A DNA stretch of 35,487 nt. It comes from Flavobacteriales bacterium. Lineage in GTDB: Bacteria; Bacteroidota; Bacteroidia; Flavobacteriales_D; Cryomorphaceae. Of this stretch, positions 32,419-35,487 are shown piece after piece. The stretch spans positions 1 through 35,487 of the forward strand of contig SLDS01000032.1 of the NCBI GenBank assembly GCA_007125175.1. Reading direction: 5' to 3'. Made by a program: the position numbers and the translations under genes. The notes beneath the pieces are model-generated. The model saw only the letters and a list, made by a program, of their open reading frames with translations. It did not search any database and had not been told where the DNA came from. Numbering within the stretch: the first letter of the stretch is position 1; each line of letters opens with the position of its first letter.

Positions 32419-32728
32419 GTCCCTGATTGATCAGATAGTTCACTACTTTGTCACGGTGATCGCCTTGCACCATGATTTCGCCTTCCTTGGCGGTGCCGCC
32501 CACACCGCATAGCGATTTGAGCGCGCTGCCCAAATCTTTGAGCTGAGCTGGGCTACCCATATGGCCTCTGACCACGGTAATCACTTTGCCTCCGCCTTTT
32601 CTTTCCAACCACACCCTGAGTTTTTGCTTTTGAGCTCCGGCGGAAGTTTGCCCCTCGCCGCGGCCTTCATCGCTTTGAATATTACCTGTGCTGTAGACCA
32701 ATCCGCCGCTTTTTTTCTTTTTAGCCAT
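32393..32728 (-). CDS. SUI1/eIF1-family translation factor (YciH type)
   Basis: 111 residues. The N-terminus MAKKKKSGGLVYSTGN is typical of bacterial YciH, followed by a short flexible segment and a SUI1 domain: KLRVWLERKGGGKVITVVRGHMG, then LKDLGSALKSLCGVGGTAKEGEIMVQGDHRDKVVNYLINQGH, with the basic GGKxVT loop and the GCGGTxK-like turn of the family. Bacterial members bind the small ribosomal subunit and affect start selection or stress translation in vitro; the in vivo role is not settled. The frame extends to 32761, but MAKKKK at 32728 is the usual N-terminus and leaves a 29-base gap to the DinB-like gene. It is followed closely by the rRNA methyltransferase, a translation-related neighbour. 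Confidence 0.88.
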   Translation of the reverse strand: MAKKKKSGGLVYSTGNIQSDEGRGEGQTSAGAQKQKLRVWLERKGGGKVITVVRGHMGSPAQLKDLGSALKSLCGVGGTAKEGEIMVQGDHRDKVVNYLINQGHEAKKAGG

Positions 32729-32757
32729 AAATATTTTCTTTTCGTGACCGGTCTCAT

Positions 32758-33285
32758 TCATTTGATTCCAGCGCGCTCGTATATCTGTTCACCGTGCCGA
32801 TCCATGTGGGCCTCCATAAAACCGAGTGCCTGCAGCACATTCATACGGCCAGCGATGGGATGCTTGAAAAGGGCCAGACCCAGTTGATCCTCACTCAGGT
32901 CTTTGAGCAATTCTGCAAGTTCTTTTCTCACATGTAGATAGTTTTCTTTGGTGGAAGTGTAGTCGAGGTTTTCCGGCATTTCCCCCAATATGGCGGGGGC
33001 TTTGTATTTCTTAATCCGGGATCCCAGGGCGAAGCGCAATGCCCAGCTGCGAAAGGCAGCAGACATCCCCGTTTTGGGGCTTTCCTGAATGCCTTGCATT
33101 TTCTTGTGGATATAGTTCGAGCTCTTCTGCTCGGAGCTGAGTAGGTGGTGCAGGATTTGTAGGCTATTCCATTTGCCTTCAGGGGCTTTGAGCAGGCGCT
33201 CATCACTGCATCCATCCATGGCCTTCAGCAGGCTATTGAGCTTTGCATTGAGCCTGTTGAATCTGGATTCCAATTTAGCGTGCAT
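32758..33285 (-). CDS. DinB-like four-helix-bundle protein
   Basis: 175 residues, mostly helical. Residues 5-25 (SRFNRLNAKLNSLLKAMDGC) form the first helix. GKWNSLQILHHLLSSEQKS near 37-55 carries a histidine at the usual DinB helix-2 metal site. NVLQALGFMEAHMDRHGEQI near 148-167 carries the other two (HxxxH). This three-histidine set is characteristic of the DinB/YfiT metal-binding superfamily, whose members include thiol transferases and uncharacterised stress proteins. The substrate is unknown. It is the first gene of the DinB-SUI1-RlmL unit. The ATG at 33285 is unambiguous. Confidence 0.78.
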   Translation of the reverse strand: MHAKLESRFNRLNAKLNSLLKAMDGCSDERLLKAPEGKWNSLQILHHLLSSEQKSSNYIHKKMQGIQESPKTGMSAAFRSWALRFALGSRIKKYKAPAILGEMPENLDYTSTKENYLHVRKELAELLKDLSEDQLGLALFKHPIAGRMNVLQALGFMEAHMDRHGEQIYERAGIK

Positions 33286-33375
33286 CGATGGCTTTCATTT
33301 GAGATTATGCTATTGTCACGACCAAGATCGTACAATTAGGACAATCTACGAAGGCATCGGAGCAGCCTAAAGGGT

Positions 33376-34137
33376 TTACCTGCTCACGCCGAGGTCGAAA
33401 CACAAATTTAGGCTGCCTCTTGGGCCTGTCGAAGTGGTGTTCAACCTTGGGTTGATCATCAGTTCCTTGGCTTGCTTATTCAGCTCCTGATCCATAAACA
33501 CCAATCGATCGGGATTGATGAAGTGGGCTACAGTGGCCTTGAGCCGCTCGGTAGGATAGGGGATACCGCCATCTATTCCAATGTTTGGAATGGTATAAAA
33601 GCCAAAGGCGGGAATAAACCTCCTGGTAACGGGCGAGGTGAGGGCAAGGAGATGCCGAATCTTTAAGCGTTGGGTCATGCTCACCGCACAGTTAATGATC
33701 AGTCTGCTACCAATGCCAAAACCTGCGACTTCCATGCTGTTCCAAAGTGCGCACAATTCGCCACATCCCTCATCCTGCATTTTGCCAATGACCTGGTGGA
33801 TGTTCTTATCATACTTTGCGAAAGCGGTTTCAAGTGGCAGGTATCTATCCGGCCTGCGGATCTGAATGCGCGCCCCTCCATAGATCTTTTCTCCTCCCGG
33901 AGAGGTAGCAATAATGACGTATACATCAGGATCATTCACCCATTCAGCATTTGCAGAAGCTACCCGTTGAATGCCGTGATGGGCAAGCACCGCTGCATGC
34001 CCTTCAGCAAAGCGCATACTTGTTTTTACATCGTCGATAGCCCGGTACGCACGTATGTGCACCTGGCTGATCTTTGGTGCTGTAGTGGTGGTGGTAGCAG
34101 TAGCAGTTGTAGTACGTCTAGTCCAGGAAGAGTTCAT
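33376..34137 (-). CDS. GNAT-fold N-acyltransferase paired with a ThiF-like enzyme
   Basis: 253 residues from the ATG at 34137; the frame runs on to 34218 inside the preceding gene, which is less likely. Residues 5-20 are a low-complexity Arg/Thr/Ala tail encoded by trinucleotide-like repeats. From residue 26 the sequence follows a GNAT fold: VHIRAYRAIDDVKTSMRFAEGH, strands DVYVIIATSP and IYGGARIQIR (beta-2/3), GELCALWNSMEVAGFGIGSRLI (125-147) with the acyl-CoA pyrophosphate loop GxGxGS-like, then LALTSPVTRRFIPAFGF (164-180), the typical late helix and strand. It resembles N-acyltransferases, including N-acyl amino acid synthases, but the substrate is not evident. It overlaps the ThiF-like gene's end by 20 bases, so the pair is translationally linked. 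Confidence 0.7.
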   Translation of the reverse strand: MNSSWTRRTTTATATTTTTAPKISQVHIRAYRAIDDVKTSMRFAEGHAAVLAHHGIQRVASANAEWVNDPDVYVIIATSPGGEKIYGGARIQIRRPDRYLPLETAFAKYDKNIHQVIGKMQDEGCGELCALWNSMEVAGFGIGSRLIINCAVSMTQRLKIRHLLALTSPVTRRFIPAFGFYTIPNIGIDGGIPYPTERLKATVAHFINPDRLVFMDQELNKQAKELMINPRLNTTSTGPRGSLNLCFDLGVSR

Positions 34138-35200
34138 AGGGGTCAAGGAATTTTCGGCCTTTGAGCACTTTGTCACCCAAAAGGATTTTACGTGATAAAT
34201 GTGTGACAACCCCGGCACCTGAGCTTACTTCGGAAGCAAGCTGGGGCCATCGGCCAATGGATTTTCCCAATTCACTTATCGACAGCTTCATTCGCTCGGA
34301 AGTTTCCGCAGGCGACATAATCCGGGCGGTCATCTCGGGAGTCCAGGTACCTGAATCGATTACGGTTTGGCACTCCTCGTCGCTGAGCCTGCCATGTAGA
34401 ATGCCCAAGTCGGGCTGCAGGTCAAAACGTTCAATATCCACCATGCCCCGATCCGAGGTTTCCATGATTACAGGAATTCCGCGTTCGCGGGCTTTTACTC
34501 TCGCAAGGATCTTGATGGCTAAGCTATCGCATTCTTCCACTAAGAGGTCTAAGGGCTGGCGATCACCTCCTAAGAAGGCGTCGATATTGTCAGCATTCAC
34601 TCCGCTTGAAAACACCTCTACCTTCAGATAAGGGTCAATTTCTGCAATTTCACGGGCGGCGATTACTGCTTTGGGTAGTCCGAGATTGCATACGCTTGAG
34701 CGCAATCGATTGAGATTGGAGAGCTCCAAATCATCGAAGTCGGCGATGCGAAGCACTCCCACGGTGCGCTCCATTGCCATGGTAAGGGCGATGCCGGAAC
34801 CAACAGAAAGTCCAATAATTCCAAGTCGCTTGCTGCGCAAGGTTTGCTGTTCTGAGGCAGTGATCTTGTGCTGATTGCGGTTGGTGCGAACCTGCACAAA
34901 CTCCGCTTCGCTCAGGAGGTGTACAAGCGTATTTCTCCAGGAGTAATAAACCCAAGTACCGTAAAGTTCGGGATTATCTCCCAATTGTTGGCGGGCTGCA
35001 ATTAGCGAATCTTCATCGCTCCAAGGGCGTGATGGCTCCTGCATTTTTATCAGCTCGGCTACTTGCGCATCTATGGTGTCGATGACGGTCGGCCTTCTGC
35101 TCTCGAGGATCTCTGAACGACGGGGATTGGCTAATCCATTGCAGGGCAATAGCTCTACCCGGTATCCTAATTTACTTGACTCCAGTGTTGGTGCATTCAC
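34118..35200 (-). CDS. Rv1355c/MoeY-type E1-like adenylating enzyme (ThiF domain)
   Basis: 360 residues. An N-terminal region with YGTWVYYSWRNTLVHLL and RTNRNQHKIT (about 80-113), seen in the Rv1355c (MoeY) group, precedes a ThiF/MoeB/E1 Rossmann domain: GIIGLSVGSG (127-136), RIADFDDLELSNLNRL (151-166, with the D, N and R that bind ATP and Mg2+), VEECDS (221-226) and PVIMETSDRG (243-252). Such enzymes adenylate a carboxyl group, often the C-terminus of a peptide or ubiquitin-like protein. No CxxC zinc pairs are present and only four cysteines occur in total. Mycobacterial Rv1355c carries an extra nitroreductase domain that is absent here. GTG at 35200 is the start: a stop lies in frame 12 bases upstream and the next ATG is at codon 53. 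Its end overlaps the GNAT gene. Confidence 0.82.
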   Translation of the reverse strand: MNAPTLESSKLGYRVELLPCNGLANPRRSEILESRRPTVIDTIDAQVAELIKMQEPSRPWSDEDSLIAARQQLGDNPELYGTWVYYSWRNTLVHLLSEAEFVQVRTNRNQHKITASEQQTLRSKRLGIIGLSVGSGIALTMAMERTVGVLRIADFDDLELSNLNRLRSSVCNLGLPKAVIAAREIAEIDPYLKVEVFSSGVNADNIDAFLGGDRQPLDLLVEECDSLAIKILARVKARERGIPVIMETSDRGMVDIERFDLQPDLGILHGRLSDEECQTVIDSGTWTPEMTARIMSPAETSERMKLSISELGKSIGRWPQLASEVSSGAGVVTHLSRKILLGDKVLKGRKFLDPYELFLD

Positions 35201-35221
35201 GATTATGGCTCAATAATTCTT

Positions 35222-35361
35222 AAAAAATCAAAAATATCCGCTCTTCTCCTTTCGCTAAGATTGTGATATTAAATGTTTTGAATACGATGTTGAAAATCAA
35301 AAACAACCGAAACGAAGATTATAAAAACTTCCGCACCCACCAAATATATTTTTGATTTTTT
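35222..35361. repeat. perfect 16-bp inverted repeat upstream of the ThiF-GNAT pair
   Basis: AAAAAATCAAAAATAT (35222-35237) and its exact reverse complement ATATTTTTGATTTTTT (35346-35361) are separated by 108 bases. Each arm contains TATTTTTG, a TAnnTTTG match, directed outward: minus strand at 35236-35229 and plus strand at 35347-35354. The stretch 35201-35487 is AT-rich and contains no convincing gene; an ATG at 35466 may begin one that leaves the window. Confidence 0.6.
35229..35236 (-). promoter_or_regulatory. -7 box for the ThiF-like gene
   Basis: On the minus strand TATTTTTG matches TAnnTTTG, 28 bases before the GTG start. It lies in the left arm of the inverted repeat. No -33 TTTG was found at normal spacing. 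A second box TATATTTG (35348-35341) could serve as an alternative with a longer leader. Confidence 0.4.
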
Positions 35362-35487
35362 TCTCCGCCACTATCACATTATCAAAGCTTTGCCTCTTCG
35401 ACGGATCTTTGTAAATCATCGTTGAACCAACTGCTCAAGCTGATTGGGGCTATTTAAGAAGCAATATGAGGGGTAGAATGAAGGGCT

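Noticed and set aside
35466-35487. ATG near the right edge that could start a + strand gene
   Set aside because: Only seven codons are visible, which is not enough to support a coding call.
1-35487. CRISPR arrays, insertion sequences, phage or integration sites, rRNA or tRNA genes
   Set aside because: No regularly spaced repeats, transposase or integrase motifs, or structural RNA signatures were seen when reading both strands.

Overview
The window looks like a chromosomal segment of a Bacteroidota bacterium. The support is two secreted proteins with C-terminal type IX secretion sorting domains, a PorE-like OmpA protein, a FucP-type sugar MFS transporter, a branched-chain 2-oxoacid dehydrogenase E1 with alpha and beta halves fused, a GTP-dependent PEP carboxykinase, a DUF4920 lipoprotein, and promoters of the TTTG / TAnnTTTG type. 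By eye, base composition is near balanced within genes, with AT-rich intergenic regions. An order-level assignment is not safe, though a flavobacterial or Cryomorphaceae-like lineage fits.

Layout. 1-381 is the 3' end of an unrecognised gene. 511-2337 (-) is pckG with its own terminator, divergent from a small SAM methyltransferase (2651-3274) that is followed by an outer-membrane barrel protein (3438-4301). A large repeat-containing T9SS cargo protein (6963-4510, -) converges on the barrel gene. From 7292 to 11338 (+) there is a sugar MFS transporter, a choloylglycine-hydrolase-family Ntn amidase, a bile acid:sodium symporter family (BASS) transporter and a small exported protein. A long, structured leader precedes a front-end type fatty acid desaturase that overlaps a DEAD-box helicase (11732-14112). 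A strong bidirectional hairpin separates these from a second T9SS protein (15213-14185, -). A 550-base gap holding an orphan terminator precedes acs (15768-17666).

17733-20869 (-) holds a DoxX-like and 4-TM membrane protein pair, a TraB/GumN protein and hutI. Divergent from hutI is a compact + strand set: aroC, a dicarboxylate/glutamate:cation symporter, an AsmA-family protein and the PorE-like OmpA protein (20959-28438), joined by overlaps or 13-base gaps. Two single genes follow: a DUF4920 lipoprotein and the fused E1 (28483-31168). 33285-31192 (-) encodes DinB-like, SUI1-family and RlmL-like proteins. The right end (35200-33376, -) is a two-gene unit: an E1-like adenylating enzyme of the Rv1355c/MoeY type, without its usual nitroreductase part, overlapping a GNAT-fold acyltransferase. 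Its upstream region carries a perfect 16-bp inverted repeat whose arms each contain an outward-facing promoter-like box.

Most of the window is ordinary core metabolism and envelope biology: gluconeogenesis and acetate activation (pckG, acs), branched-chain and histidine catabolism (E1, hutI), shikimate pathway (aroC), and membrane lipid and RNA remodelling (desaturase plus helicase). The candidates for something less described are the ThiF-GNAT pair with its symmetric upstream region, the amidase-BASS transporter cluster, the desaturase leader element and the orphan terminator. No CRISPR array, insertion sequence, rRNA or tRNA was seen.
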